A stretch of DNA of 64,000 nucleotides from Gemmatimonadota bacterium (GTDB taxonomy: Bacteria; Gemmatimonadota; Gemmatimonadetes; Gemmatimonadales; GWC2-71-9), in contig QHVB01000025.1 of assembly GCA_003222195.1 (NCBI GenBank), positions 124,001-188,000 of the forward strand, given 5' to 3'. Made by a program: the position numbers and the translations under genes. Below are positions 26,186-38,688 of this stretch, piece by piece. The notes beneath the pieces were generated by a model. It was not told where the DNA came from. It made no database searches and worked only from the letters and a program-made list of their open reading frames with translations. Position 1 is the first letter of the stretch. Each line of letters starts with the position of its first letter.

Positions 26186-27913
26186 TTATTTGCTCAACGA
26201 GAAGCGTTCCTCGGCCAACTGGTAGCACCAGCGCCACACCGTACGATTGAAGGCGACCACGAGCACGGACATGACGAGGATCGCGGCCGCCAGGCGGGGA
26301 AAGTCGGCGCTCGCCGCCGCGCCGCTGATCTGGGCACCGAGCCCCGGCGTCTGCAGCGTCTGCCCCTTGAACGTGACGAACTCCGCCACGATGCTCGCGT
26401 TCCAGGCGCCTCCAGCCGCCGTGACCCATCCCGTGACGAGATATGGAAACACTCCGGGGAAATAGAGCGCGCGAAACCGAGCCCAGCCGGTAAAACGGTA
26501 ACTACGGGCGGCTTCTTTGAGGTCGGCTGGAAGCGCCATGGCGCCGGCGATGACGTTGAACAGAATGTACCACTGCGTGCCGAGCAGCATCAGCAGAATG
26601 GCACCCCAGCCGAGTGAAATCCCCGCCCACCGCAGTGCGGCGATCACCAGCGGAAACAGCATCGGCGCGGGGAAGGATGCGGCGATCTGCACGACAGGTT
26701 GGAGCACCCGCGACAGCCGGCTCGAGAGCCCAATCGCGAGCCCCGCCGGCAAGGCCCACAGGGTGCCGAGCGCGGTCGAGAGCAGCACACGGCCAAGCGT
26801 GAGAAATCCCGCGGCGGCGGCGCTGCCCCAGGCGACGGCCGGCACGCGCTGCAAGAGGTGGACGAGCTTCCACGCGCCCCAGGCGAGGACGACGATCAGC
26901 AGGCCGAGCGCCAGGAGCGACAGTCGCACGCTGCCGCGTACCGCGTCGGCCGCGATCGCCGGGGAGAGGTGTGGCTTGGTCGGCCGCGGCGGCGCCGCGC
27001 GGAGGCGATGCGCGATGTCGCGAATCCCCCGCACCAGGCGCGAGCTGCGCAGCCAATCGAGAAACCACGACCTCATGAGCACCTGGTCGCCACCTTCCTC
27101 GACGCGAAACTTCTGCGACCAGACGACGACCGGACGCCAGAGGAATTGGTCGAGCAGCACGATCATCGTCGCCATCGCGACGATCGCGAGAATCATCGCA
27201 TCGCCGCGACCCCGTTCGACGGCGACGCTCATGTAGGAGCCGATGCCCGGCAGGCGGAAATCTCGCTGCCCCAGCTGGAACGCCTCGGTGATCATCAGAA
27301 AAAACCAGCCGCCCGCCATGCTCACCATGCTGTTCCACACCAGTCCCATGGTTGCGAATGGCAGCTCGACGTTGCGCAGTCGCTGCCACCAGTTGAAGCG
27401 ATACACCGTCGCCACCTCGCGCAGGTCGGACGGAACGGACCGGAGCGAGTGAATGAAGCTGAACGTCATGTTCCAGGCCTGGCCCGTGAAGATCATGATG
27501 ACCGCGGCGAGCTCGAGACCGATGTTGCTGTGAGGAAATAGCGCGACGAGGGCGAGGATGAGGCCGGGCATGAAGCCCAGCACCGGGATGCTCTGCAGGA
27601 TGTCGAGGAGGGGAATCAAGAGCCGACCCGCGACGCGGTCCTTGGCCGCCCAATAGCCGTATACGATGGTGAAGCCGAGCGAGATCACGTACGCGAACAG
27701 ACCGCGGAACAGAGAGAACAGGGTGTAACGGGGCAGGGCGGCCGGCGACAAATCGATCGCCACGCTGGGCCGGTGCACGCCGGTCCACTCCCGTCCGATG
27801 TCGATGAAGGTAAAGAGCAAGCCGGCCAGCCCGACGACGAGCAGGAGGTCAACCCACGGAATTCGCCGTGCCCGACCGAGCTGCGCGAACGCCTCGCCGA
27901 GCAACCGTTGCAT
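26186..27913 (-). CDS. ABC transporter permease, two fused MetI-like domains
   Basis: 575 residues encoding two binding-protein-dependent permease domains in one chain. Each carries an EAA-type coupling loop: DLREVATVYRFNWWQRLRNVELP in the first half and DLKEAARSYRFTGWARFRALYFP in the second. Each half has about five to six membrane spans, joined by a cytoplasmic linker (~residues 270-315). Typical NitT/TauT systems use a homodimer of one short permease, so the fusion is a variant. It is transcribed on the minus strand ahead of the ATPase gene. Confidence 0.9.
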   Translation of the reverse strand: MQRLLGEAFAQLGRARRIPWVDLLLVVGLAGLLFTFIDIGREWTGVHRPSVAIDLSPAALPRYTLFSLFRGLFAYVISLGFTIVYGYWAAKDRVAGRLLIPLLDILQSIPVLGFMPGLILALVALFPHSNIGLELAAVIMIFTGQAWNMTFSFIHSLRSVPSDLREVATVYRFNWWQRLRNVELPFATMGLVWNSMVSMAGGWFFLMITEAFQLGQRDFRLPGIGSYMSVAVERGRGDAMILAIVAMATMIVLLDQFLWRPVVVWSQKFRVEEGGDQVLMRSWFLDWLRSSRLVRGIRDIAHRLRAAPPRPTKPHLSPAIAADAVRGSVRLSLLALGLLIVVLAWGAWKLVHLLQRVPAVAWGSAAAAGFLTLGRVLLSTALGTLWALPAGLAIGLSSRLSRVLQPVVQIAASFPAPMLFPLVIAALRWAGISLGWGAILLMLLGTQWYILFNVIAGAMALPADLKEAARSYRFTGWARFRALYFPGVFPYLVTGWVTAAGGAWNASIVAEFVTFKGQTLQTPGLGAQISGAAASADFPRLAAAILVMSVLVVAFNRTVWRWCYQLAEERFSLSK

Positions 27914-27971
27914 TAGGTACTGACCATGGTAGTCCTGAGCCGGTCACTGCGATGCTTTGAGCGCTGGACCG

Positions 27972-28006
27972 AAAAAAACAGCGCCCGGGATTGCTCCCGG
28001 GCGCTG
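27972..28006. terminator. terminator of the second susD gene
   Basis: A 12-bp stem (27979-27990 with 27995-28006) and loop TTGC, preceded on the plus strand by seven A, which give a U-tract for minus-strand transcripts. It lies 20 bases beyond the stop of the SusD gene at 28026 and shares its core with the terminator at 17443-17472. Confidence 0.88.
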
Positions 28007-28025
28007 CTGTTTGGCAGCCTACGAA

Positions 28026-29462
28026 TTACGGCAGCGCGTTGCCGGGGCAGCTCAACGGCGCCGCAGCCCCGACCCGGGCCCGCGCGTCGCATTCCTGGTT
28101 GGGCAGGACGCTGGCGACGGCGACGGTAAAGCCCGCCGTCACGTCCTGTGGCAACGTGCCCAGGGCGGCCAGCCGGTTAAAGCGGCGATAATCCGGCCAA
28201 CGATGGCCTTCCTGATAGAGCGACAGCGTCCGCTGGAGCAACAGCTCGGTCACGAAGTCCGCATTGTTCGCGGGAGCGGCAAATGCGACTGCCGCCGTGC
28301 CTCCCTTGGTGGCGCCGGATTGCGCCCGCACCGCAGCCAAATCGGCAATGGCGCCTGCCTGATTCCCCGTGAACCACTCCGCCTCCGCCCGCAGCAACAC
28401 GAGCTCCTCGTTGCGGATAATCGGAATCGACGTGATGGTCGATCCATACGTGCAGGGACGATGCGACGAGCTTACGCCCACTTCCGACCTGGGGTTCGAC
28501 GCCGGGCACCCGGTGGAAATCTTGCGGCGATAGCGATCGTCCGTTGCGACGCCCGCAATCGAGTCGATCCCCGGGTGCACGTACTCATCACTGCCCACCG
28601 ACCCCGTGAACGCGACGGTGTTCGGCGCGTCGCCCGCGGCGGTGGAATAGATCGTGTAAGTGCCGTTGTCGCGATTCGTCGAGTCGAAAGCGGCGGTGGT
28701 CGATACCCACGTGCCGCCAAGCGCGGTCAAGGCCGCGGCATAGCACGTCGCGCAGCCAAGGGAACCGCGCTTGGCCGCCACGCGCGCCTTGATGGCGCGG
28801 TTGAACTGCGTAAACCCGGCCGGCGTGCTCGCCACGCCTACGCCGAACCCACTGTAGATCGGGAAATAGAACGTGGTGCCGGCCGCCGCCAGATCCGTCT
28901 GGGCCTCATCGAGCTTGGCGGAGATCCACGAGTACACCGAGTCCTGACTGACGACTGGAAGTACCGCGTTGACGTCGTCCGTCATGTCGACCACCGCGCC
29001 AATCGTGCCGCGGGCCTCGATGACGTGCAGCATGTCGAGGGCGATGATCGTCTTCAACACCCCCAACGCCCCATGCTTCTCGGCGTCGGTGAGGGCCGTC
29101 GTAGCGTTGACAATCGCGGTCGCCGCGTAGGCGTTGCGGTAATTGCCGTACCGCCCCGCCCACTGCGTGCCGGCGTCGAACGAGTTGTTCTGACGCCAGT
29201 CTTTCAACGGGCCCGTGATGAAGCGCCCGTCGGTGATGAACATGTAATACGTCTCGCGGCCAAAACTGCCGAAGGCGCGGATCTGATCGGTCCGATTGAC
29301 GCGATACGTCGACAGTACCCCGACGATCATGCGGCTCGTCGCCGCGCGCGGGTTGGACAGCGCCCCGCCGAGCGTCGGGTTGTTCGGATTGGTCAAATCC
29401 AGCTTGCAGCCAGCCAGCGTGACGGCGGCCACCGTCGCGAGGCTCGCAAGAATGCGTCGCAT
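28026..29462 (-). CDS. SusD/RagB family outer-membrane lipoprotein 2
   Basis: 478 residues from ATG 29462, where a lipoprotein signal begins (lipobox LAG-Cys19 followed by KLDLTNPNNP). SusD-type features include the N-terminal NPNNPT segment, the central helical repeats and a C-terminal LYQEGHRWPDYRRFNRL motif, the counterpart of the SusD 'R-FWDLRR' helix. It pairs with the SusC receptor upstream, and a terminator follows. Unlike the first pair, no sigma/FecR genes are attached. Confidence 0.9.
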   Translation of the reverse strand: MRRILASLATVAAVTLAGCKLDLTNPNNPTLGGALSNPRAATSRMIVGVLSTYRVNRTDQIRAFGSFGRETYYMFITDGRFITGPLKDWRQNNSFDAGTQWAGRYGNYRNAYAATAIVNATTALTDAEKHGALGVLKTIIALDMLHVIEARGTIGAVVDMTDDVNAVLPVVSQDSVYSWISAKLDEAQTDLAAAGTTFYFPIYSGFGVGVASTPAGFTQFNRAIKARVAAKRGSLGCATCYAAALTALGGTWVSTTAAFDSTNRDNGTYTIYSTAAGDAPNTVAFTGSVGSDEYVHPGIDSIAGVATDDRYRRKISTGCPASNPRSEVGVSSSHRPCTYGSTITSIPIIRNEELVLLRAEAEWFTGNQAGAIADLAAVRAQSGATKGGTAAVAFAAPANNADFVTELLLQRTLSLYQEGHRWPDYRRFNRLAALGTLPQDVTAGFTVAVASVLPNQECDARARVGAAAPLSCPGNALP

Positions 29463-29516
29463 AGTGGTCCTCTCGAGGACAGTGGGTTGAGATCCGTTAG
29501 GGTCGGGTCGCATGGC

Positions 29517-32500
29517 TTACCACCCCACGTCCACGGATAGGAAGAACTGGCGATTCGACGGGAACGGCGCCAGATCGATGAACCGGTTCAGGTTCGTCGC
29601 ACCGAAGTTGTTGAACTCCGGATCGAAGCTCCAGTAGTTCGTCAGCTTGATCAGGTTGCGCGCCTGGAACGCGATCCGCAGCGACCGCGCGTGGAAGTAG
29701 CGCACCCACTGCTCGGGCGCCTCATAGCTCAGCGCCACGTCGCGCAGCGTGACGTTGGTCGCGCTTTCGAGGTACGCCCGGACGTCGCTCCCGCCGGCCC
29801 ATGAATTGTAGCGGAACGACCCCGCCGTGTAGGCCAGGGTGTCTTTGCCGTTGATGTACGTGGCGGGAATGTTGTTCAGATCCCAGCCGGCCCCAAAGTT
29901 GCTCCGCGTAATCGGAGCGTCGTAATCGCGCGACGTGGCACCCTCGTCCCACAGCGTGCGGGTCATGTCGGCGACATCGCCACCCTGCCGCCAGTCGACG
30001 TTTGCCGACAGCGTCAGTCGCTTCCACCGGAACGAGCCCGAAAATGCCATGATGAAATCGGGGTTCGCATCACCCGCGATCGTGTCGCGGTGTGCGGCGA
30101 TCAAACCGGGATTCGTGACCTCCGTGCCGACCGGCAGAATATTCCCGGCTGCGTCCAACGGCACGTTGCCCCAAATCCAGGTCGTGCGTCCGCCCGGGCT
30201 GATGAAGTTCCGCCCGAACGCCGCACCGAACGAACCCGGCGCCGGGAAGCGCGGCACGCTTGTCGGAAGATTCTCGATGGTCTGCTTGTTCTTCGAGAAG
30301 GTGGCCCGGAAGCTCAGGTCCATGTCCCGGCGCTGCATCGCGGCTGCGTTCAGCGACGCCTCGACGCCCTGCGTCTTCAGCTGGCCGCCGTTGATCACGA
30401 GGTTCGTCAGGCCGCCGGACGGAATCGTGGCCGGCTGGAGCAGCAAATCCGTGATCTTCTTGTTGTAGAAGGTCCCTTCGAACTGCAGGCGCCGGTTGAG
30501 GAACTGCACATCGGTGCCCGCTTCGTATTCGTTCGAGGTCTCCGGCGTGATTCCCACGTTGCCTCGCACGCCGGCCTGAACCAGGGTCGGCGTACCGCCG
30601 TACGTGTTCCCCGCGTTCAGCACGACGTCGCGGTCACCGTACCGCGGCCGGTTACCGGTCTTGCCGAAGCCGCCGCGAATCTTGACTTCGTTGATCGCAT
30701 CGCCGAGGTCGGTGAAGCGGTAGGAGCCCGAAGCGTGCGGGTACACGTTCCGCTTGTCGCGGTCACCGTTGGCGGAAGAGCGGTCGGCGCGGATTCCCAC
30801 GAGGATCGTCAGCCGCTGGTTGAGCGCAACGAACTGCTCATCGGCGAAGAACGCGTCATCCCTGAAATTGTTGAGGACGTCCGACTCGTCCAGAACCGTC
30901 CCGCTGTTGGTCGTTTCCACGCCGGGCAACAGCCCGCGGGCCCGCGTCCGCGTGACGCGGACCGCCTGGGTCTCATAGTCGAACCCGGCGGTCGTCGTGA
31001 GCCCGATGTCGGTCGTGGGCTGGTAATTCCAGGTGCCGTTCAGCACGAGGTTGTAGTTGAAAACGTTGCCTTCCGTCCGCACCGCGCGACCGGAGTAGCC
31101 GTCGCTCGCCACCGGGTTCTCATACTGGAGGAACGAGGGGGAGAACAGATCACCGGAGATCTGCGCGCGGTCGAAGCCACCCGTGGCCGTCACCGAAACC
31201 TGGTGCTGTTCCTTATTCAACGCGGACCAGGTCGTGCTGAGGTTGCCGATCTGCCGGAAGGTGAGCTCGTTCAGCCGCAGAAAGCGGAAGGTCTCGAACG
31301 GATTGGAGACCGTGTTGCCGCCGCCGTTGAACGGATTCCGCACAAACGTCCCCGTTGCGTCCGTCGAGTCCAGATTGATCACGCCGGGTGTGTAGGCGAA
31401 GCAATAAATCGGCGACGTGCACGTGTTGTCGTTGTTGGACAAGCCGCGGTTGTTGCTGTTGCGGGTGACGTTGAGCCCGACGTTCACTTTGACTTTTCCA
31501 TCGACCAGCGACTGGTCGATGTTGGTCCGCAGCGCGTACAGCCGCGCGCCGGTGTTCAGCGCCGTGCCCTCTTCGTTTTTCCCCGTCAGATTCACGAAGT
31601 ACTGCGTTGCTGCCGAGCCACCGTTGAAGCTCCCCGTGAATTCATAGGACGGCTTGCCGCTGTTGTAGAGCTCGGACTGATAGTCGTGCGTGAACGGAAT
31701 CGTCCCGCCCGGATAGAGCGCCTTCATGACCGCCGTATCCTCGGCCGAGTTGCCGTTGCCGTAGGGCAGCGACCATACCTGGCGGCTGCTTGTGAATTGC
31801 CGGGTCCCCAGCAGGCGATACGCGGTGCTGCGGCCGACGCGACTCGTCAGATTGAACTGCGGTGCGCCGCCGGTGCCGGCGCCGCGCTTCGTCCGAATCA
31901 CGACCACGCCGTTCGTCGCGCGCGAGCCATACATCGCCGTCGCGGCGGCGGACTTCAGCACTTCGACCGACGCAATCTCCTGCATGTTCAGATCGGCGAG
32001 GCGGTTCACCAGGGCGTCCTGACTGCTGCCGATGCCCGCCGCGGTGGTGCGCGCGCCCGCGCCCGTCACCGAGTTGGCGCCGTCGGACACGGCATCGTTC
32101 GAGATGATGACGCCGTCGACCACGAAGAGCGGCTGGCCGGCGCCGAGAATCGACGTGATGCCGCGGATCTGGATTTGGCCGCCGCCGCCCGGTGCGCCGC
32201 TGTTCATCGAGATGATGGCGCCAGGCACTTTCCCCTGCAGGGCCTGTTCCAGCGCTGAGGCAGGAGCGTTGTTGAGCTCCCCGTTCCCAACCTGCACCGG
32301 CGCGGTCGTGGCGTTGCGCCGCTCGATCGTCGTCGCCTGTCCGGTGACGACCACGGCTTCGAGCTTGAAGGGATCTTCGTCGAGCCCGATGGTCACGCTG
32401 GACTGCGACGCGGGCACCGCCACCTCCTTGCGCTGGAACCCGATCGCGCGAACGAGGAGCCGGACATCACCGGTGCCGACGTTGATGCTGAAGTTGCCGT

Positions 32501-32684
32501 CCGCTCCGGATTGTGCCACGCCCCGGCCACCCATCTCGACGACTGTGGCGCCGAGGACGGGCGTCTGGCCTAACGTGCGCGTGACTCTGCCCGTCACCTG
32601 TCGGGCCGTCGCCTGGGCGCGGACCGTCGCCGGGATCAGGCACAAAGCCAAAAGCGCTGGTGCGAACACTAACGTTCTGCGCAT
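29517..32684 (-). CDS. SusC/RagA family TonB-dependent receptor 2
   Basis: 1055 residues from ATG 32684, the first methionine of a clear signal peptide (MRRTLVFAPALLALCLIPATVRA). A carboxypeptidase-like Ig domain (~28-110, with VTGRVTRTLGQTPVLGATV) leads into the plug (QIQIRGITSI, PLFVVDGVII) and the barrel, ending in ...FFLSVDVGW with a C-terminal aromatic. There is no STN domain, so it is a transporter without the signalling extension. SusD gene 2 follows 54 bases downstream. Confidence 0.93.
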   Translation of the reverse strand: MRRTLVFAPALLALCLIPATVRAQATARQVTGRVTRTLGQTPVLGATVVEMGGRGVAQSGADGNFSINVGTGDVRLLVRAIGFQRKEVAVPASQSSVTIGLDEDPFKLEAVVVTGQATTIERRNATTAPVQVGNGELNNAPASALEQALQGKVPGAIISMNSGAPGGGGQIQIRGITSILGAGQPLFVVDGVIISNDAVSDGANSVTGAGARTTAAGIGSSQDALVNRLADLNMQEIASVEVLKSAAATAMYGSRATNGVVVIRTKRGAGTGGAPQFNLTSRVGRSTAYRLLGTRQFTSSRQVWSLPYGNGNSAEDTAVMKALYPGGTIPFTHDYQSELYNSGKPSYEFTGSFNGGSAATQYFVNLTGKNEEGTALNTGARLYALRTNIDQSLVDGKVKVNVGLNVTRNSNNRGLSNNDNTCTSPIYCFAYTPGVINLDSTDATGTFVRNPFNGGGNTVSNPFETFRFLRLNELTFRQIGNLSTTWSALNKEQHQVSVTATGGFDRAQISGDLFSPSFLQYENPVASDGYSGRAVRTEGNVFNYNLVLNGTWNYQPTTDIGLTTTAGFDYETQAVRVTRTRARGLLPGVETTNSGTVLDESDVLNNFRDDAFFADEQFVALNQRLTILVGIRADRSSANGDRDKRNVYPHASGSYRFTDLGDAINEVKIRGGFGKTGNRPRYGDRDVVLNAGNTYGGTPTLVQAGVRGNVGITPETSNEYEAGTDVQFLNRRLQFEGTFYNKKITDLLLQPATIPSGGLTNLVINGGQLKTQGVEASLNAAAMQRRDMDLSFRATFSKNKQTIENLPTSVPRFPAPGSFGAAFGRNFISPGGRTTWIWGNVPLDAAGNILPVGTEVTNPGLIAAHRDTIAGDANPDFIMAFSGSFRWKRLTLSANVDWRQGGDVADMTRTLWDEGATSRDYDAPITRSNFGAGWDLNNIPATYINGKDTLAYTAGSFRYNSWAGGSDVRAYLESATNVTLRDVALSYEAPEQWVRYFHARSLRIAFQARNLIKLTNYWSFDPEFNNFGATNLNRFIDLAPFPSNRQFFLSVDVGW

Positions 32685-32737
32685 GCCTTGCCTGCCTTTC
32701 TTGGATGTACGCTGCCGGTGGTACACGCTGCCGCGCA

Positions 32738-32766
32738 AATATGGAGGACGTTCAGGGACCCCACAA
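32738..32766 (-). promoter_or_regulatory. candidate promoter of susC/susD pair 2
   Basis: On the minus strand TTGTGG (32766-32761) and CATATT (32743-32738) are 17 bases apart, a fair sigma-70 match. The same stretch can be read as TTG-N20-CATATTTG, close to the -33/-7 pattern known from Bacteroidota. Either reading gives a start about 45 bases before the receptor ATG. Confidence 0.4.
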
Positions 32767-32778
32767 CCACGCGGTTTT

Positions 32779-34191
32779 TCATTGCGACCCCTTCTGTCTT
32801 GGCGTCCCACGCTTTGTCCAAATCAGAATTACGCCGCAACCGCTCCCGCGCCGCTGGAATTGCGGCGGGGCGCTGAAAAGGTTCGAGTAGACTTCGATGC
32901 CGAGGATCTCACTGGGTCCGACCGGGACCGACTGCGTCTGGAGCGGGGGTAGCGGATAGTAGACGCCGTCGATGAAATACATCGGCGGGCAATAGTTGCC
33001 GATCGAAGCACTGTTGATCTCGCCTTGACCCCGTTGCAGCTCGACCAGCATTCCCGTTCCGTTGGGGCGCAATTGCACGCCCGGAACCATGCGAAACAGC
33101 TCCTCGAACCGGAGTGCCCCGCTCTTGGCGATCGCGGTGGTGTCGAGAAAGTGCCCCTGCGCGGTGTGACTCCGCCGGGTGAACCCGACGTGCGCCAGGT
33201 AGGGCTCGTACGTTCCCACCACCGTGACCGGCTCGAGCAGCGCCACCGAGTCTCCGACGACGATATCGACCTGTTGTCCCGCGCTCTGACGCACTGTGGT
33301 TTGCGCACGGCCCGTCTGATACCCAAGCGCCCGGGCCTCCAGAATGCGCGAGCCCACCGTAACGCTGTTGAGTGAGTAACGCCCGAACTCGTCGGCCTGC
33401 ACCGACGCATCACTCCCGAGGACGACGATGGTTGCCCCCGGCACCAGCGAGCCGTTTCTGTTCCGCACGACTCCCTTGATGGACCCGGTGATCGGCGCGA
33501 CCGCCAGCTCGATACTGGCGCGCGCGAACGCCCGCCCCGCCAAATCGACGATCACCATTCCCGCGGATCCGCCCTCCGCCTGACCACGAATGACGAGGGC
33601 CACGTCGATGGGAAGGCCACACAGGAGCACGTGACCGGAGGCATCGGATTTCGCTTCGACGGTGCGTTGTGCGCTCCGAACTCCGGCGCCGCCGCCGATG
33701 TCGTAGCTCGTCCAGTGCGCGCTGATGGTTGCGGCGGGCATCGGCTTTCCGTCTGCGGCATTATGAACCACGCCGACCACACTTCCCGCTTGCCGCAACG
33801 GATCCTGCGGACACAGCAGGTGATGCGCTTGCACGGGACTCGGCGTCGCGAGCGCAACGGTATTGCCGTCGCCGGCCACGACGTCGACGGCGACGGGCGG
33901 CACCGACAACCCAGCCGAGTCGAGCATGGGATGGTAAACGGTCAGCACGTAGCGTCCGGGCGCGAGCGCGTTCAGCTCGAAGCGTCCCGCGGCGTCGCTC
34001 CGCGCCATCAGATTCGTGCCCTCAATCCAGATCTCGGCGCCTTCCAGCGGTGTCGATCGGATCAGGCTGTCGAACACCACGCCGCGCAACACACCAGAGC
34101 CCTGAGCGGCAGCGAGGGCGGGGGCGGGTACGGCGAATCCCAGGCTGAGCCCGGCGATAACGAGGAGGCGTCGGGGATTAGGAACGGCCAT
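32779..34191 (-). CDS. carboxypeptidase-regulatory-like / TonB plug domain protein lacking a barrel
   Basis: 470 residues from ATG 34191, where a signal peptide starts (MAVPNPRRLLVIAGLSLGFA). Two Ig-like carboxypeptidase-regulatory repeats are visible (GVLRGVVFDSL... near 31-115, and TGSIKGVVRNRNGSLVPGATI near 235-320). They are followed by a plug-like segment with PVTVVGTYEPYLAHVGF, LFRMVPGVQLRPNG, PPMYFIDGVYYPL and CGVILIWTKRG. The protein stops where a receptor barrel would begin, so it is not a transporter by itself. Exported, with a possible scaffolding or signalling role (inference). Confidence 0.75.
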   Translation of the reverse strand: MAVPNPRRLLVIAGLSLGFAVPAPALAAAQGSGVLRGVVFDSLIRSTPLEGAEIWIEGTNLMARSDAAGRFELNALAPGRYVLTVYHPMLDSAGLSVPPVAVDVVAGDGNTVALATPSPVQAHHLLCPQDPLRQAGSVVGVVHNAADGKPMPAATISAHWTSYDIGGGAGVRSAQRTVEAKSDASGHVLLCGLPIDVALVIRGQAEGGSAGMVIVDLAGRAFARASIELAVAPITGSIKGVVRNRNGSLVPGATIVVLGSDASVQADEFGRYSLNSVTVGSRILEARALGYQTGRAQTTVRQSAGQQVDIVVGDSVALLEPVTVVGTYEPYLAHVGFTRRSHTAQGHFLDTTAIAKSGALRFEELFRMVPGVQLRPNGTGMLVELQRGQGEINSASIGNYCPPMYFIDGVYYPLPPLQTQSVPVGPSEILGIEVYSNLFSAPPQFQRRGSGCGVILIWTKRGTPRQKGSQ

Positions 34192-34256
34192 TGATCCGAC
34201 AATCCTACCGCGCGGGACGGGACCGCTCAAGCAGGGAAGTATGTGAACGCCGGGGG

Positions 34257-34284
34257 TTGACCTAACTCAAACAATGGGTTTAGT
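34257..34284 (+). promoter_or_regulatory. promoter of the rpsL-rpsG-fusA-tuf operon
   Basis: A -35 box TTGACC (34257-34262) is followed after 16 bases by TTTAGT (34279-34284). This lies 48 bases before the rpsL start and just past the divergently oriented plug-protein gene. It gives the relocated str operon its own promoter. Confidence 0.55.
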
Positions 34285-34331
34285 TTCGCGGGCTCCGGAG
34301 CAGCTTTTTGAGCATTTTTTGCGAGGGGTAT

Positions 34332-34715
34332 TTGCCGACCATCAACCAGCTCGTCCGGCACGGCCGCCGCGACGTGGAGAAGAAAGAAAAGGCGCCGCAC
34401 CTGCGTGGCAACCCGCAAAAGCGGGGCGTGTGCACGCGCGTGTACACCACCACGCCGAAGAAACCGAACTCCGCGCTGCGCAAAGTGGCCCGGGTCCGGC
34501 TGACGAATGGATTCGAAGTGACGGCATACATCCCCGGTGAAGGGCATAACCTGCAGGAGCACTCGATTGTGATGATTCGCGGCGGCCGCGTGAAGGATCT
34601 GCCGGGGGTCCGCTATCACATCATCCGCGGCACCCTGGACGCCGCGGGCGTGAACGAGCGTAAGCAGTCGCGCTCCAAGTACGGCGCCAAGCGTCCTAAG
34701 GAGGCCGGGAAGTGA
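34332..34715 (+). CDS. rpsL: 30S ribosomal protein S12
   Basis: 127 residues with a TTG start at 34332. This start is preferred because GAGGGG lies four bases upstream and the product then begins (M)[12 protein letters not shown] as in all S12 proteins. An upstream TTG would add eight non-homologous residues. The decoding-centre loop [15 protein letters not shown] is intact with the lysine whose mutation gives streptomycin resistance. Its stop overlaps the rpsG GTG. Confidence 0.97.
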   Translation: MPTINQLVRHGRRDVEKKEKAPHLRGNPQKRGVCTRVYTTTPKKPNSALRKVARVRLTNGFEVTAYIPGEGHNLQEHSIVMIRGGRVKDLPGVRYHIIRGTLDAAGVNERKQSRSKYGAKRPKEAGK

Positions 34716-35182
34716 GCCGTCGCAAAACCGCGGTCAAGCGCCCGGTGCCGGCTGATCCGCGTTACGATAGCCAGACGGTCTCGAAGTTCTTGAACAACCT
34801 GATGGTGTGCGGCAAGAAGTCGTTGTCGGAGCGGATCTTCTATCAGGCGATGGACATGATCGAGCAGCGCACGGGGCAGCCCGGCGTGAACGTGTTCAAG
34901 CAGGCGCTGTCGAACGTGAAGCCCGCGCTGGAAGTGAAGTCGCGGCGCGTGGGGGGCGCGACGTATCAAGTGCCGGTCGAAGTGCGCCCCGAGCGGCGCA
35001 CGGCACTGGGAATGCGCTGGATCATCCAGTATAGCCGCGCGCGCAAAGAGAAGACGATGGCCGAGCGCCTCGCCGCCGAGCTGATCCTGGCGTCGAAGGG
35101 CGAAGGCGAGACGATAAAGAAGAAGGAAGACACGCACCGGATGGCGGAGGCGAACCGCGCCTTCGCGCATTACCGGTGGTAG
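34712..35182 (+). CDS. rpsG: 30S ribosomal protein S7
   Basis: 156 residues, normal length, GTG start overlapping the rpsL stop by four bases. Opens [12 protein letters not shown] and contains [19 protein letters not shown] and [11 protein letters not shown], typical of S7, which nucleates assembly of the small-subunit head. A 196-base gap with palindromic repeats separates it from fusA. Confidence 0.98.
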   Translation: MSRRKTAVKRPVPADPRYDSQTVSKFLNNLMVCGKKSLSERIFYQAMDMIEQRTGQPGVNVFKQALSNVKPALEVKSRRVGGATYQVPVEVRPERRTALGMRWIIQYSRARKEKTMAERLAAELILASKGEGETIKKKEDTHRMAEANRAFAHYRW

Positions 35183-35189
35183 GCTGAAT

Positions 35190-35300
35190 GTAGGGGCGCA
35201 GCGTGCTGCGCCCCTACTGAACCTTAAACAGACAACTTCGGGACCCTGCTTCAAGGGATCCTGCATCGAGCAGCATGGGCGCAGCATGCTGCGCCCCTAC
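35190..35300 (+). repeat. pair of palindromic repeats between rpsG and fusA
   Basis: First copy: arms 35190-35202 and 35205-35217, 13 bp perfect (GTAGGGGCGCAGC and complement) with a 2-base centre. Second copy: 35277-35296, a 20-base perfect palindrome with the same core GGGCGCAGC, followed by CTAC. The two copies share the core GGGCGCAGC-RT-GCTGCGCCCCTAC. No gene is present in this gap; the fusA ribosome-binding site AAAGGA lies at its end. The first copy could act as a weak terminator or a mobile REP-like element. Confidence 0.65.
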
Positions 35301-35378
35301 GCCGATGACAGCGGAGCGAGACCGGCCCACTCGTGGGCGTTCTGGTCGCCCCGCGTTTTTGCTGAATAAAGGAACGCA

Positions 35379-37475
<2,097 letters not shown>

Positions 37476-37478
37476 GCA

Positions 37479-38678
<1,200 letters not shown>

Positions 38679-38688
38679 CGAGGAATCA

